DNA of 64,000 nt, from contig NZ_CP107796.1 in the NCBI RefSeq assembly GCF_036345995.1, forward strand, positions 992,001 to 1,056,000. The letters run 5' to 3'. This DNA comes from Streptomyces sp. NBC_00557 (GTDB lineage Bacteria > Actinomycetota > Actinomycetes > Streptomycetales > Streptomycetaceae). The notes beneath the pieces were generated by a model that saw nothing but the letters and a program-made list of their open reading frames with translations, was not told the origin of the DNA and did not search any database. Shown here one piece after another: positions 26,514-35,501 of this stretch (within the stretch, counting starts at the first letter, position 1; the number at the start of each line of letters is the position of its first letter). Position numbers and translations under genes: made by a program.

Positions 26514-27708
26514 CCTCCCGCGTCGCCCGCAGCAGCAGGGGCGGTGTCGCCAGGAGCAGGACGCCGGCCAGGGCGATGGCGGCGCGTGGGCCGGTGAGGC
26601 TCGCCAGCAGTCCCCACAGGGCCGTCAGGGCGGCCGTGGTGGCCTTGCCGGTGACCGACCAGGCGGACAGGGTGCGGGCGACCCGGTCGTCGGGGGTGCA
26701 CTCCAGGCGGCGGGTGGCGTACACGGGGCTGTAGACGCCCGAGCAGGTGATCACCCCGAACTCCAGGACCATGACCAGCAGCAGGCCGGGCGGTCCGGAC
26801 CGGACGAAGGCCAGCCCGAGCGGCCAGACGGCGCGCAGGGTGCCCGCGACGCGCAGCACCCGCAGCTGCCCGTGCCGGGCGACGAGCGGGCCGGCCAGCC
26901 GGGAGCCGAGGAGGCCGCCGAGGCAGGGCACGGCGAAGGCGAGGCCGTACTGCCAGGGGGCGAAGCCGAGCGGGCCGAGCATGAGGACGGCCAGCGGCGG
27001 CGCGGCGACCATGATCAGGGCGTTGGCCGCGAGGTTGTTGAAGAACAGCGGCCGCAGTTCGGGGCTGGTGAGGATGTGCCGCCAGCCGTCGGGCAGGTCG
27101 GCGGCGCGCAGGCACCGCCCGCCGGCGCCCTCGGGGCGGGGCTCACCGCCGCCGACGGCCCCGATGCCCAGGGCCGACAGCAGGAAGCTGACCGCGTTCG
27201 CCGCGACGGTCGCCACCGGGCCGAACAGGCCGATCGCGGCGCCGCCGAGGGGTGGCCCGAGGACGAGGGCGGTCCAGTTCGTGGACTCGAACCGGGAGTT
27301 CGCGGCGAGCAGCCGGCCGGCCGGCACGAGCGATTTGAGGAAGGCGCCGGAGGCGGCGTTGAAGGTGATGTCGGCCGCCGCGACGACGACGGACACCAGC
27401 AGCAGCTGGCCGAGGCCGAGCCCGCCGAGCGCGCAGGCGGCGGGGACGGTGAGCAGCGCGGCGAACCGGACGAGGTCCATCGCGATCATCACCGGGCGTT
27501 TGCGCCGGAACTCCACCCAGGGCCCGAGCGGGATCGCGGCCACGGCGCCCACCGCGGGCCCGGTCGCCGCGAGCAGCGCCACCTCGGCCGGGCCGGCGTG
27601 CAGTGCGATGACCGCGATCACCGAGAACGCGTCGAAGGCGAGGTAGGTGCCGAGCGCGCTCACCGCGTACGCTGCCCACAGCCACCCGAACCGCCGGCCC
27701 AGCGCCAT
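26449..27708 (-). CDS. MFS transporter (DHA-type exporter)
   Basis: A 419-aa permease with about 12 hydrophobic helices. The loop between helices 2 and 3 is GPWVEFRRKRPVMIAMD, the MFS motif A position, and the family resembles MFS_3/enterobactin-exporter-like proteins. GGGAGG precedes ATG 27708; the frame extends to 27735 without a Shine-Dalgarno. It diverges from a LysR gene with a palindromic operator between them, so it is probably an inducible efflux pump. The substrate is unknown. Its 3' end overlaps the convergent universal stress gene by 65 nt. Confidence 0.87.
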   Translation of the reverse strand: MALGRRFGWLWAAYAVSALGTYLAFDAFSVIAVIALHAGPAEVALLAATGPAVGAVAAIPLGPWVEFRRKRPVMIAMDLVRFAALLTVPAACALGGLGLGQLLLVSVVVAAADITFNAASGAFLKSLVPAGRLLAANSRFESTNWTALVLGPPLGGAAIGLFGPVATVAANAVSFLLSALGIGAVGGGEPRPEGAGGRCLRAADLPDGWRHILTSPELRPLFFNNLAANALIMVAAPPLAVLMLGPLGFAPWQYGLAFAVPCLGGLLGSRLAGPLVARHGQLRVLRVAGTLRAVWPLGLAFVRSGPPGLLLVMVLEFGVITCSGVYSPVYATRRLECTPDDRVARTLSAWSVTGKATTAALTALWGLLASLTGPRAAIALAGVLLLATPPLLLRATREVTAPRSPASAPPSPAGSPPSR

Positions 27709-27784
27709 GCACAACCTCCCGTTGACCCGGGACATGAAAACCCGCAGGTGGGCGCCGGATCAAACAACCGCCGGGAGGAATGGC

Positions 27785-27799
27785 ACAACCGTTGGTTGT
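27785..27799. promoter_or_regulatory. LysR operator between MFS gene and regulator
   Basis: The perfect palindrome ACAACC-GTT-GGTTGT lies 11 nt before the lysR start, with an extra half-site CAAACAACC at 27761-27769 in direct orientation. The arrangement suits autorepression and control of the divergent exporter gene. Confidence 0.6.
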
Positions 27800-27810
27800 A
27801 CCGTGACGCC

Positions 27811-28764
27811 GTGGATCTCAAGGCAGTGCGCACCTTCGTCGCCGTGGCCGACTCGGGACAGTTCCAGGAGGCCGCGGCGGTCTTGGCGATCACCCAGCAG
27901 GCCGTCTCCAAGCGGATCGGCGCGCTGGAGAAGGAGCTGGGCGTGCGCCTGTTCACCCGTACCGCCCGGGGCGCCGAGCTGACGGTCGACGGCCATGCCT
28001 TCCTGCCCCACGCCCGCGAGCTGCTGCTGGCCGAGGAGCGCGCGGCCGCCTCCGTACGGCTCGGGCGGCGCCCCCTGCGGGTCGATGTGATCGGCGCACG
28101 GCTCGCCCCGGCGGGGCTGCTGCGCGGCTTCCACGAGGCGCACCCGGACATCGCCCTGGACGTCGTCACGCTCTTCGACGTGGACTCGGCGCTCACCGCC
28201 CTGCGCTCGGGTGCGATCGACGCGTCCTTCCGGGCCGTGGTCATGCCGGGCAGACCGCTGCCCAGGGGCGTCGCTGCCGCGCCGGTGTACGACGAGCCGC
28301 TCCAGCTGCTCACCGGCCCGCGGCACGCCCTGGCCGGGCGGCGCTCGGTGTCGCCCGGGGAGCTGGCCGGGCACCGGATCTGGATGCCGGGCATCGTGGA
28401 GGGCACCGAGTGGGCCGCCTACTACGCGTGCCTCGCCGCCGAGTTCGGGCTCACCATCGACTCCTCGGGCCCGAACTTCACCGGGGCGGTGCAGGAGGCG
28501 GTCGCCGGTTCCGGCTCCCTGGCGACTCTCGTCAGCGAGCGGACCCGGCTGACCTGGCCGTCCGGCCACGATCTGCGCCGTATCCCGCTGCGCGACCCGA
28601 CACCCGTCTACCCGCACTCCCTGCTGTGGGTCACCGCCAACCCGCACCCGGCGCTCCCCGCCCTGCGGGCCCATCTCACGGCCGGGCCGCCCGCCCGGCC
28701 CGAAGGCTGCACCTGGACGCCCGCCTGGGCCGTGCGTGGCGTCTTCCCTGCGCGGCGGCCCTGA
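27811..28764 (+). CDS. LysR-family transcriptional regulator, divergent from the MFS exporter
   Basis: A 317-aa LysR protein. The winged helix is FVAVADSGQFQEAAAVL ... QAVSKRIGALEKELG; the substrate-binding domain starts near residue 90, with PRHALAGRR and GTEWAAYYACLA in its lobes. GTG 27811 is placed by homology to the LTTR N-terminus (MDLKAVRTFV); no Shine-Dalgarno is visible and the operator ends just upstream, so the transcript may be leaderless or short-leadered. It is followed 50 nt later by an amino-acid permease, possibly part of the same regulon. Confidence 0.88.
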   Translation: MDLKAVRTFVAVADSGQFQEAAAVLAITQQAVSKRIGALEKELGVRLFTRTARGAELTVDGHAFLPHARELLLAEERAAASVRLGRRPLRVDVIGARLAPAGLLRGFHEAHPDIALDVVTLFDVDSALTALRSGAIDASFRAVVMPGRPLPRGVAAAPVYDEPLQLLTGPRHALAGRRSVSPGELAGHRIWMPGIVEGTEWAAYYACLAAEFGLTIDSSGPNFTGAVQEAVAGSGSLATLVSERTRLTWPSGHDLRRIPLRDPTPVYPHSLLWVTANPHPALPALRAHLTAGPPARPEGCTWTPAWAVRGVFPARRP

Positions 28765-28814
28765 GCCATCATGATCCGGCGTCAGCCGTTGCCGTCGGCG
28801 AAGAGGTGAGGGGC

Positions 28815-30230
28815 ATGGCCAGGCTCCGCGCGGGTGAGGGCATTCTCCGGCGCAAACCCATCGAGGACACCGAGGTCGGCGAGGGCACCCGGCTGGACCG
28901 CTCGCTCGGCCTGTGGCAGCTCACCGCGATCGGCGTGGGCGGCATCATCGGCGCCGGCATCTTCACGCTGGCGGGCACGGTGGCCAACGGCACGGCGGGC
29001 CCCGCGGTGCTGGTGTCGTTCCTGATCGCCGGTGTGGCCAGCGCCTGCGCGGCGCTGTCGTACGCCGAGTTCGCCGGGCTGATCCCGAAGGCGGGGTCGG
29101 CGTACACCTACGGCTACGCGGTGCTCGGCGAGTTCGCGGGCTGGTTCATCGGCTGGGACCTGCTGCTGGAGTACACCGCGATCGTGGCGGTGGTGGCCAT
29201 CGGCATCTCGGGCTACTTCGGCTTCCTGGTCGAGGAGATGGGCGCGAAGCTGCCCGCCTGGATGCTGGGCGCGCCCGGCACCGGCGCCGGGCACCGGGTC
29301 GATCTCTTCGCGGCGGTCCTGTGCCTGCTGATCGCCTGGCTGCTGAACCTGGGCATCCGCAGCGCGGCCCGCTTCGAGACCTTCGTGGTGGCGCTGAAGG
29401 TGCTGGTGGTGCTGCTGGTGATCGGCGTCGGCGTGTTCCACATCACCGCGTCGAACTACCACCCGTTCTTCCCGTTCGGCGTCAGCGGCGCGTTCACCGG
29501 CGCGGCGACCGTGTTCTTCGCGGTGTTCGGCTACGACGCCATGTCGACGGCGGCGGAGGAGTCCAGGGACGCCCAGCGGCACATGCCGAAGGCGATCATC
29601 TACTCGCTGGTGATCTCGATGGTGCTGTACGTGGCGGCCTGCCTGGTGCTGACGGGCATGCAGCAGTACAAGCACATCGACCCGGAGAGCGGCTTCTCCT
29701 CGGCGTTCAAGGCGGTGGGTCTGCACGGGCTCGCGGACGTGATCGCGGTCGGCGCGATCATCGGCATCCTCACGGTGATGTTCACGTTCATGCTCGGCGT
29801 GACCCGGGTGTGGTTCTCCATGTCCCGCGACGGTCTGCTGCCCCGGTGGTTCGCCAAGACGCACCCGACGCGGCACGTGCCGACCCGGGTGACCTGGATC
29901 GTCGGGGTCGCCTCGGCCGCCATCGCCGGGTTCGTGCCGATCGGCTCGGCGGCGGAGCTGACGAACATCGGCATCCTGCTGGCGTTCGTGGTCGTGTGCG
30001 CGGCGGTGATCGTGCTGCGCTACCGGCGCCCGGAGCTGCCGCGCACCTTCCGCACGCCCGGAATGCCCGTCGTACCGGCGCTGGGGTGCGTCTTCTCGGT
30101 CTGGCTGATCACGTTCCTGCACTGGCAGACCTGGGTGCGGTTCGCGGTGTGGTTCGTGATCGGGTGCCTGATCTACTTCGGCTACTCCTACAAGCGCTCG
30201 GTGCTGGCCCAGGAGCGGCCCGCCGAATGA
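28815..30230 (+). CDS. APC-family amino-acid permease
   Basis: A 471-aa cationic-amino-acid-transporter-like permease with about 12 helices. The conserved first helix carries GVGGIIGAGIFTLAG, the unwound substrate-binding GxG segment, and helix 6 has FFAVFGYDAMSTAAEESR, characteristic of the CAT/YfnA group. It should import amino acids, probably with protons. ATG 28815 follows the purine-rich GAGGTGAGGGG; GTG 28806 is an alternative start. It lies 50 nt after a LysR gene on the same strand. Confidence 0.9.
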   Translation: MARLRAGEGILRRKPIEDTEVGEGTRLDRSLGLWQLTAIGVGGIIGAGIFTLAGTVANGTAGPAVLVSFLIAGVASACAALSYAEFAGLIPKAGSAYTYGYAVLGEFAGWFIGWDLLLEYTAIVAVVAIGISGYFGFLVEEMGAKLPAWMLGAPGTGAGHRVDLFAAVLCLLIAWLLNLGIRSAARFETFVVALKVLVVLLVIGVGVFHITASNYHPFFPFGVSGAFTGAATVFFAVFGYDAMSTAAEESRDAQRHMPKAIIYSLVISMVLYVAACLVLTGMQQYKHIDPESGFSSAFKAVGLHGLADVIAVGAIIGILTVMFTFMLGVTRVWFSMSRDGLLPRWFAKTHPTRHVPTRVTWIVGVASAAIAGFVPIGSAAELTNIGILLAFVVVCAAVIVLRYRRPELPRTFRTPGMPVVPALGCVFSVWLITFLHWQTWVRFAVWFVIGCLIYFGYSYKRSVLAQERPAE

Positions 30231-30356
30231 CGGGACGGGGGCCGGCGGCGCCGTCGCGGACCGTTCGTCCGACCGTTCGCCGACCCGATCGACCGTCCGT
30301 CGCTCCGGCGGCCCCGCGCCCTGTCCCCCGGCCGCTCCCCGCGCTGCCATACGGCC

Positions 30357-30926
30357 ATGACGGCCGTAACCCCCCTCACCCGCCAGGCGGCGGCACCGCC
30401 CCACGGGACGACGACCGCCGAGCACGAACTGGCCGCGCTCCAGCGCGAGCACGGCGGACCGCTGTTCGCCCTGCTGCTCCGGCTCTGCGACGGCGACCGG
30501 CAGCGGGCCGAGGACCTCGTCCAGGAGACCCTGGTGCGCGCCTGGCAGCATCCGGAGGCGCTGCACGCCGAGAACTTCGACTCCGTACGGCCCTGGCTGC
30601 TGACGGTCGCCCGGCGGCTCGCCATCGACGCCCGGCGGGCCCGGCAGGCCCGGCCGCCGGAGACCGGCGCCGAGCTTCCCGAGACCGCGCGGGTGACCGC
30701 CGATCACGCCGAGCGGGCCGCCGCGATGCTCGATGTGCGCCGGGCTGTGAAGACGCTCACGCCGGAGCACCGTGACGTCCTCGTACTCGTGTATTTCCTC
30801 GGTGCCAGTGTGGCGGAAGCGGCGCAGACCCTGGGCGTGCCACCCGGTACCGTGAAGTCCCGCGCGTACTACGCGCTGCGCGCGCTGCGCCGGGTCCTTC
30901 CGGATTATGCGGCCGACCTGCACTGA
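30357..30926 (+). CDS. ECF-type RNA polymerase sigma factor
   Basis: A 189-aa extracytoplasmic-function sigma factor. Region 2 spans about 35-100 (DRQRAEDLVQETLVRAWQHP; RPWLLTVARRLAIDARRA) and region 4 about 130-185 (LTPEHRDVLVLVYFLG ... GTVKSRAYYALRALRR). It would direct transcription of a small stress or envelope regulon. A zinc anti-sigma factor gene lies 0.84 kb downstream on the same strand, with one unknown gene in between, so the three may be a regulatory unit. I could not identify the target promoter with confidence. Confidence 0.92.
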   Translation: MTAVTPLTRQAAAPPHGTTTAEHELAALQREHGGPLFALLLRLCDGDRQRAEDLVQETLVRAWQHPEALHAENFDSVRPWLLTVARRLAIDARRARQARPPETGAELPETARVTADHAERAAAMLDVRRAVKTLTPEHRDVLVLVYFLGASVAEAAQTLGVPPGTVKSRAYYALRALRRVLPDYAADLH

Positions 30927-31079
30927 AACCGGAACCGAAGCAAAGCCTTCGCAAAGCGCCTTGCTGCACCCCCCGTTGGGGCAATGGGCTGTCCTCATCC
31001 GCGTTCCCGGGCGGGCCGGGGCTGCGATCCCGGCGGGGCCCGGCGACGAGGGCACGTACCGGAGGAAGGGCAGGAAGGG

Positions 31080-31595
31080 ATGCAGCACAGAGGGCACGAG
31101 AGCACGGACGGCACCGACGGCGGTGAACTGACCGTCCCCATGGCCTGGTTGTACGCCGAGTACATCGCCGACGAGCTGCTGCGCACCGGCGATCTGATGC
31201 CGCCGACCTCCTTCGAGTTCCGGGCCGGCCGGGACGCGCTGGCGCTGACCGTCTTCCTGTCCGACACCGACGGCGAGCTGTCCGGCATCCGGGTGATCTC
31301 CCAGCTGGAGACCTGGCTGTCGCTGACCGCCTACGACCAGCCGTGGCGGGACTGGGTGCGTGCGCGCATGACCGAGCTGACCGAGCAGGCCGAGCGGTCC
31401 GGCACCCGCTCCCCCGACCTGGCCCTCGCCGCGGACGCCTGGCGCTGGCTGGAGGAGACCGAGCTGCTCGCCCCGGACCTGGACGCGGTGCCGGGCGGCG
31501 GCGCGGCGGCCGGCGAGGACGAGGGGCCGAAGGTGTGGACGCCCGCCTGGCGGCTCGGGCTGCCCCTCGGGCACCTCGCCATCCATCTGTTCTGA
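31080..31595 (+). CDS. Conserved-looking acidic protein of unknown function between sigma and anti-sigma genes
   Basis: A 171-aa soluble, acidic protein that I cannot assign to a named family. After a short His/Asp-rich start (MQHRGHESTDGTDGGELTV) it reads as a mixed alpha/beta domain with three Trp residues near 75-90 (ETWLSLTAYDQPWRDWVRARM), a helical acidic segment (SPDLALAADAWRWLEE), and a short hydrophobic C-terminus. ATG 31080 has purine-rich GGAAGGG directly upstream. Its place between an ECF sigma factor and a zinc anti-sigma gene, all on the same strand, suggests a modulator or target of that pair. This is positional inference only. Confidence 0.7.
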   Translation: MQHRGHESTDGTDGGELTVPMAWLYAEYIADELLRTGDLMPPTSFEFRAGRDALALTVFLSDTDGELSGIRVISQLETWLSLTAYDQPWRDWVRARMTELTEQAERSGTRSPDLALAADAWRWLEETELLAPDLDAVPGGGAAAGEDEGPKVWTPAWRLGLPLGHLAIHLF

Positions 31596-31768
31596 CCGCT
31601 CGCCGCGGTCCCTGCGAAGTTTTCCGGAATCCGACCAATCCGCGTGCCGCGCGGCTCCGAATCTCTCATCCGGGATTCTGTGGGTGGCTTGAGTGATTCG
31701 GCTGTCGGCTGCGTACGGGTGGGTGCACGCAGTAACCCCACCCGCACCCATCGGCACGAGGATTCGGC

Positions 31769-32425
31769 ATGAGGTCCCTGGAAAGGCATCGCGACGTCGG
31801 CGCGTACGCGCTCGGCGTGCTGGACGAGGCGGAGGCCTTCCGCTTCGAGGACCACCTCATGGAGTGCCCTCGGTGCGCGGCACAGGTGACCGAATTCGGG
31901 CCGGCCACACGGCAGTTGATGCTGTACCGGCGCGCCACGCCGCGCTTCGTGCACCCCATGGCACAGCCCGGTCCCCGGTTGCTGGACCGGCTGCTCGGCG
32001 AGGTCGCGCACCGGCACCGGGCGCGCCGCAGGCGCCTGCTGTACGGCCTGGCCGCCTCCGTGGTGCTGGCCGTGGCCGGTCCGGGAATCGTCGCCTTCAC
32101 CGGCCACGCGGGGCACGCCGCGCACGTCACCGCGGCGACGGACGCGCGGACCGGGGTGTGGGCCGAGGTCACCGCCGACGACGGCGACTCCGGCAGCCGG
32201 CTGCTGCTGAAGGTCAAGGACGGCACCGGTCCGCACGCCTGCCGGCTCGTGGTCGTCGGCCGCGACGGCTCCGAGGAGACCGCCGGCACCTGGATGGAAC
32301 CCGGCCGCGGCGCGGGCACCTTCACCACGCTCGGGTCCTCCACGATGCACCCCGACCAGATCGCCCGCTACGACGTGCTCACCATGGACGGACAGCGGCT
32401 CGTGTCCGTCGGTGCGGGCCGGTGA
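31769..32425 (+). CDS. Zinc-containing anti-sigma factor (ZAS type), membrane-anchored
   Basis: A 218-aa protein whose first ~75 residues form the anti-sigma domain, with the zinc motif HX3CX2C as HLMECPRC near residues 29-36. One transmembrane helix (LLYGLAASVVLAVAGPGIVAF, about 90-112) is followed by an extracytoplasmic domain of about 105 residues with a single Cys. It should hold the upstream ECF sigma factor inactive at the membrane until an envelope signal. Its stop codon abuts the stop of the convergent Fpg/Nei gene with no intervening base. Confidence 0.87.
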   Translation: MRSLERHRDVGAYALGVLDEAEAFRFEDHLMECPRCAAQVTEFGPATRQLMLYRRATPRFVHPMAQPGPRLLDRLLGEVAHRHRARRRRLLYGLAASVVLAVAGPGIVAFTGHAGHAAHVTAATDARTGVWAEVTADDGDSGSRLLLKVKDGTGPHACRLVVVGRDGSEETAGTWMEPGRGAGTFTTLGSSTMHPDQIARYDVLTMDGQRLVSVGAGR

Positions 32426-33289
32426 CTACTTCAGCAGCCGGGACAGTCTGCGGTCCGCCAGGGGCTTGCCGCCCGTCTGGCAGGTGGGGCAGTACTGCAG
32501 CGAGGAGTCGCTGAAGGAGACCTCGCGGATGGTGTCACCGCACACCGGGCAGGGCTCGCCGGTGCGGCCGTGGACCCTCAGGCCGCTCTTCTTCTCCGCC
32601 TTCAGCCGCCCGGCGGCCACTCCCCGGGAGCGCTCGACCGCCTCGCCGAGCGTCGAGCGCAGCGCCTCGTGGAGCCGGTGCGTCTCCTCCGGAGTCAGGG
32701 AGGCGGCGAGCTTGAACGGGGACATCCTCGCGGCGTGCAGGATCTCGTCGCTGTAGGCGTTGCCGACGCCCGCGATCAGGGACTGGTCGCGCAGGGCGCC
32801 CTTGAGCTGCCGTCGCTCGTCCTTGAGCAGGGCGGCGAGCCGGTCCTCGTCGAAGTCGGCGGCGAGCGGGTCCGGGCCGAGGCGGGCGATGCCCTCGACC
32901 TCGCGCGGATCGCGGACGACGTACACCGCGAGGCGTTTCTGGGTGCCGGCCTCGGTCAGGTCGAAGCCCTCGCCGGTCTCCAGCGCCACGCGCAGCGCGA
33001 GCGGCCCCTTGCCGGGTCTGGGCGGGCCGGAGGGCAGCCGGTCCTTCCACCGCAGCCAGCCGGCCCGGGCCAGATGGGTCACCAGGTGCAGCCCGCTGTC
33101 CGCGGCGAGGTCCAGGAACTTGCCGTGCCGCCGCACGGCCGTCACCTCGCCGCCCTCGAAGGCGGTGACCGGAGGGTCGTACGTCTTCAGGACGCTGACG
33201 GCGACCGGCAGCACCCGCGCCACCCGGCGGCCGACCAGGTGCTCGGTGAGGAAGTCCTTGAGCGCTTCTACCTCGGGCAGTTCCGGCAT
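32426..33289 (-). CDS. Fpg/Nei-family DNA glycosylase
   Basis: A 287-aa base-excision repair enzyme. The mature N-terminus PELPEVE provides the catalytic Pro2 and Glu3; the helix-two-turn-helix region is LIAGVGNAYSDEILHAA. The C-terminal zinc finger is CPVCGDTI ... CPTCQTGG. It removes oxidised bases and cleaves the strand by beta/delta elimination. The length and the sequence KTYDPP near residue 35 place it among actinobacterial Fpg/Nei paralogues rather than securely as MutM. It converges with the anti-sigma gene with zero spacing, leaving no room for a terminator between them. Confidence 0.9.
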   Translation of the reverse strand: MPELPEVEALKDFLTEHLVGRRVARVLPVAVSVLKTYDPPVTAFEGGEVTAVRRHGKFLDLAADSGLHLVTHLARAGWLRWKDRLPSGPPRPGKGPLALRVALETGEGFDLTEAGTQKRLAVYVVRDPREVEGIARLGPDPLAADFDEDRLAALLKDERRQLKGALRDQSLIAGVGNAYSDEILHAARMSPFKLAASLTPEETHRLHEALRSTLGEAVERSRGVAAGRLKAEKKSGLRVHGRTGEPCPVCGDTIREVSFSDSSLQYCPTCQTGGKPLADRRLSRLLK

Positions 33290-33338
33290 ACGTCCAGAGT
33301 GCCATCCGGCACGGACACCGCCCCGGCGGTGACGCGCG

Positions 33339-35405
33339 TCAGCCGTCCCGGCGGAACTCGCACCACACCGCCTTGCCGCCGCCCCGGGCCTCCACGCCCC
33401 ACCCGTCGGCGAGCATGTCCACCAGCAGCAGGCCCCGGCCGGAGACGCCGTCCTCGCCCGGCTCGCGGCGGCGCGGCAGGGCGCTGGAGGAGTCCTCGAC
33501 CTCGATGCGCAGTCTGCGCCCGCGGTCCAGGGCGCGCAGGGTCACGATGGCGGAGCCCTCGGTGTGCATCAGCGCGTTGGTGATCAGCTCGTCGGCGACC
33601 AGTTCGATCTCGTCGGCGCGGTCGCGGTAGCCCCAGGAGCGGACCGCGGCGCGGATCAGGTGCCGGGCCCGGGTGAGGGCCTCGGAGTCGCCCGGCGCCA
33701 CGTGCTGCTGGAGCCGGCCGCCGGCCGGCGGGGCCTCCGGGGTGCGCCGGCGCAGCAGGAGCAGCGCCACGTCGTCGTCGCCGCCCCGCTCCTCGGCCCG
33801 CTGGATCAGCAGGTCGGCGAGGGCGCGCACGTCCTCGGGGCCGGCCGCGACGAGTGCCGCCAGGCGGCGCATGCCGTCGTCGAGGTCGGCGCCGGGCTGT
33901 TCGACCATCCCGTCGGTGCACAGCACCAGGGTGTGGCCGGGGTCGAGTTCGAGGGTGGAGACGGGGTACTCCAGCCGGCCGAACTCGGCGGACAGGCCGA
34001 GCGGCAGCCCGCCCTCGACCGGGATCCGCGAGCAGTCGCCGTCGCCGTGCCGGATCAGCGGGTCGAGGTGCCCGGCACGGACCGCCTGGACGACTCCGGT
34101 GGCCAGGTCGGCCTCGGCGTACAGGCAGGTGGCGAAGCGGTCGGTGTCGAGTTCGTGCAGGAAGACGGAGGCGCGGGCCATCACGGTGGCCGGGGTGTGA
34201 CCCTCGGCGGCGTAGGCGCGCAGCACGATGCGCAGCTGGCCCATGACGGCCGCCGCGTGGGTGTCGTGGCCCTGGACGTCGCCGATGACCGCGCCGACCC
34301 GGCCGCCGGGCAGCGGGACCAGGTCGTACCAGTCGCCGCCGATGTGCCGGCCCGCGGCGGCCGACCGGTAGCGGACGGCGACGTCGGCGCCGCGGACGCC
34401 GGGAATGGTGCGCGGCAGCATCGCCTGCTGCAGGCCCTGCGCGAGGTCCTTCTCCTGTTCGTAGAGCATGGCCCCCTGCAGGCTCTGCGCGACGCTGCTG
34501 CTGAACGCGACCAGGACGGCGCGCTCCTCGGGGGAGAAGCCGCGCCGGTCGCTGTAGAGCAGTCCCATCGCGCCGATCGGGCGGGCCTGGGCGATCAGCG
34601 GCAGATAGGCGGCCGAGGTGACCCGCAGGTCGGTGAGGTGCGGCCAGAGGATGGGGTAGCAGTCGGCGAACTCCTCCGGGGACTCGATGAACCGCGGCAT
34701 CAGCGTGCGCACGACCTCGCTCATCGGGTACGGCTCGTCGATCCGGGTGAGCTGGGTGCCGGGCACGGACGCGTCGACGGGGCCCTCGGCGACCAGCCGG
34801 ATGCGGCCGGCCTCCACCAGCCCCATCACGAGACTGGCCGCACCGAGATGGCGGATGCCGCGGGTGTCCTTGAGCGCGTCGATGACGTCCTGGACGCTGC
34901 GGGCGTGGGCGAGGGCGGCGGAGACGGCCTGGACGACGTTCGTCTGCTGGCGGAACGCCTCGTCCTGGGCGGCGCGCGCGCTGCGTGCCTCGCTCTCGGC
35001 GAGTTCCTCGGTGGCGTCCCGCACGATGCCGACGACCCGGCGCGGGCGGCCGGTGTCGTCCCGGCGGATGTAGCCCTGGGTGTGGGTCCAGCGGAGGGTG
35101 CCGTCGCGGCAGCGGATGCGGAAGTAGCCGCCGTAGTTCTCCCTGCCGTCCTTGATGGCCTGGGACACCATGGCGTCCACCCGGGCTGCCTCGGGCGGCG
35201 GCACCCGGGCGGCGAGGGACTCGGGGTGTTCGTCGTACTCCCCGGGCATCAGGTCGAACACCTCGTGCGCCTGGGCGTCCATGTGGAACAGGCCCGTGTC
35301 CAGGTCCCAGTCGAAGCTGCCCATGCGGTTGAGCGCCAGGATCGGATCCGGGTGGGCGGGCCAGCCTTCCGGGAGTGACACGGCGCTCGCTCCCCGAACT
35401 GCCAT
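33339..35405 (-). CDS. PAS-GAF-PP2C (SpoIIE) phosphatase with C-terminal HATPase domain
   Basis: A 688-aa cytoplasmic signalling protein. PAS lies at about 25-135 (FRIRCRDGTLRWTHTQGY), GAF at about 150-315, a SpoIIE/PP2C phosphatase at about 335-540 (metal ligands in HIGGDWYDL and GDVQGHD; later CTDGMVEQ) and an HATPase_c anti-sigma-kinase-like domain at about 560-685 (ELITNALMHTEG; GRGLLLVDML). Such fusions are common in Streptomyces and can dephosphorylate and phosphorylate anti-sigma-factor antagonists in partner-switching pathways. The Shine-Dalgarno AAGGTGG precedes ATG 35405. No partner antagonist or sigma gene of that type adjoins. Confidence 0.9.
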   Translation of the reverse strand: MAVRGASAVSLPEGWPAHPDPILALNRMGSFDWDLDTGLFHMDAQAHEVFDLMPGEYDEHPESLAARVPPPEAARVDAMVSQAIKDGRENYGGYFRIRCRDGTLRWTHTQGYIRRDDTGRPRRVVGIVRDATEELAESEARSARAAQDEAFRQQTNVVQAVSAALAHARSVQDVIDALKDTRGIRHLGAASLVMGLVEAGRIRLVAEGPVDASVPGTQLTRIDEPYPMSEVVRTLMPRFIESPEEFADCYPILWPHLTDLRVTSAAYLPLIAQARPIGAMGLLYSDRRGFSPEERAVLVAFSSSVAQSLQGAMLYEQEKDLAQGLQQAMLPRTIPGVRGADVAVRYRSAAAGRHIGGDWYDLVPLPGGRVGAVIGDVQGHDTHAAAVMGQLRIVLRAYAAEGHTPATVMARASVFLHELDTDRFATCLYAEADLATGVVQAVRAGHLDPLIRHGDGDCSRIPVEGGLPLGLSAEFGRLEYPVSTLELDPGHTLVLCTDGMVEQPGADLDDGMRRLAALVAAGPEDVRALADLLIQRAEERGGDDDVALLLLRRRTPEAPPAGGRLQQHVAPGDSEALTRARHLIRAAVRSWGYRDRADEIELVADELITNALMHTEGSAIVTLRALDRGRRLRIEVEDSSSALPRRREPGEDGVSGRGLLLVDMLADGWGVEARGGGKAVWCEFRRDG

Positions 35406-35501
35406 GCGCCCACCTTGCCAGCATTCATCCGATTCTTCGACCTGTTCGGCCCGGTGGGATCGGTGGGATCCCGGCTCCGGGCGGACCGGCTCGCCGGCGG
35501 C

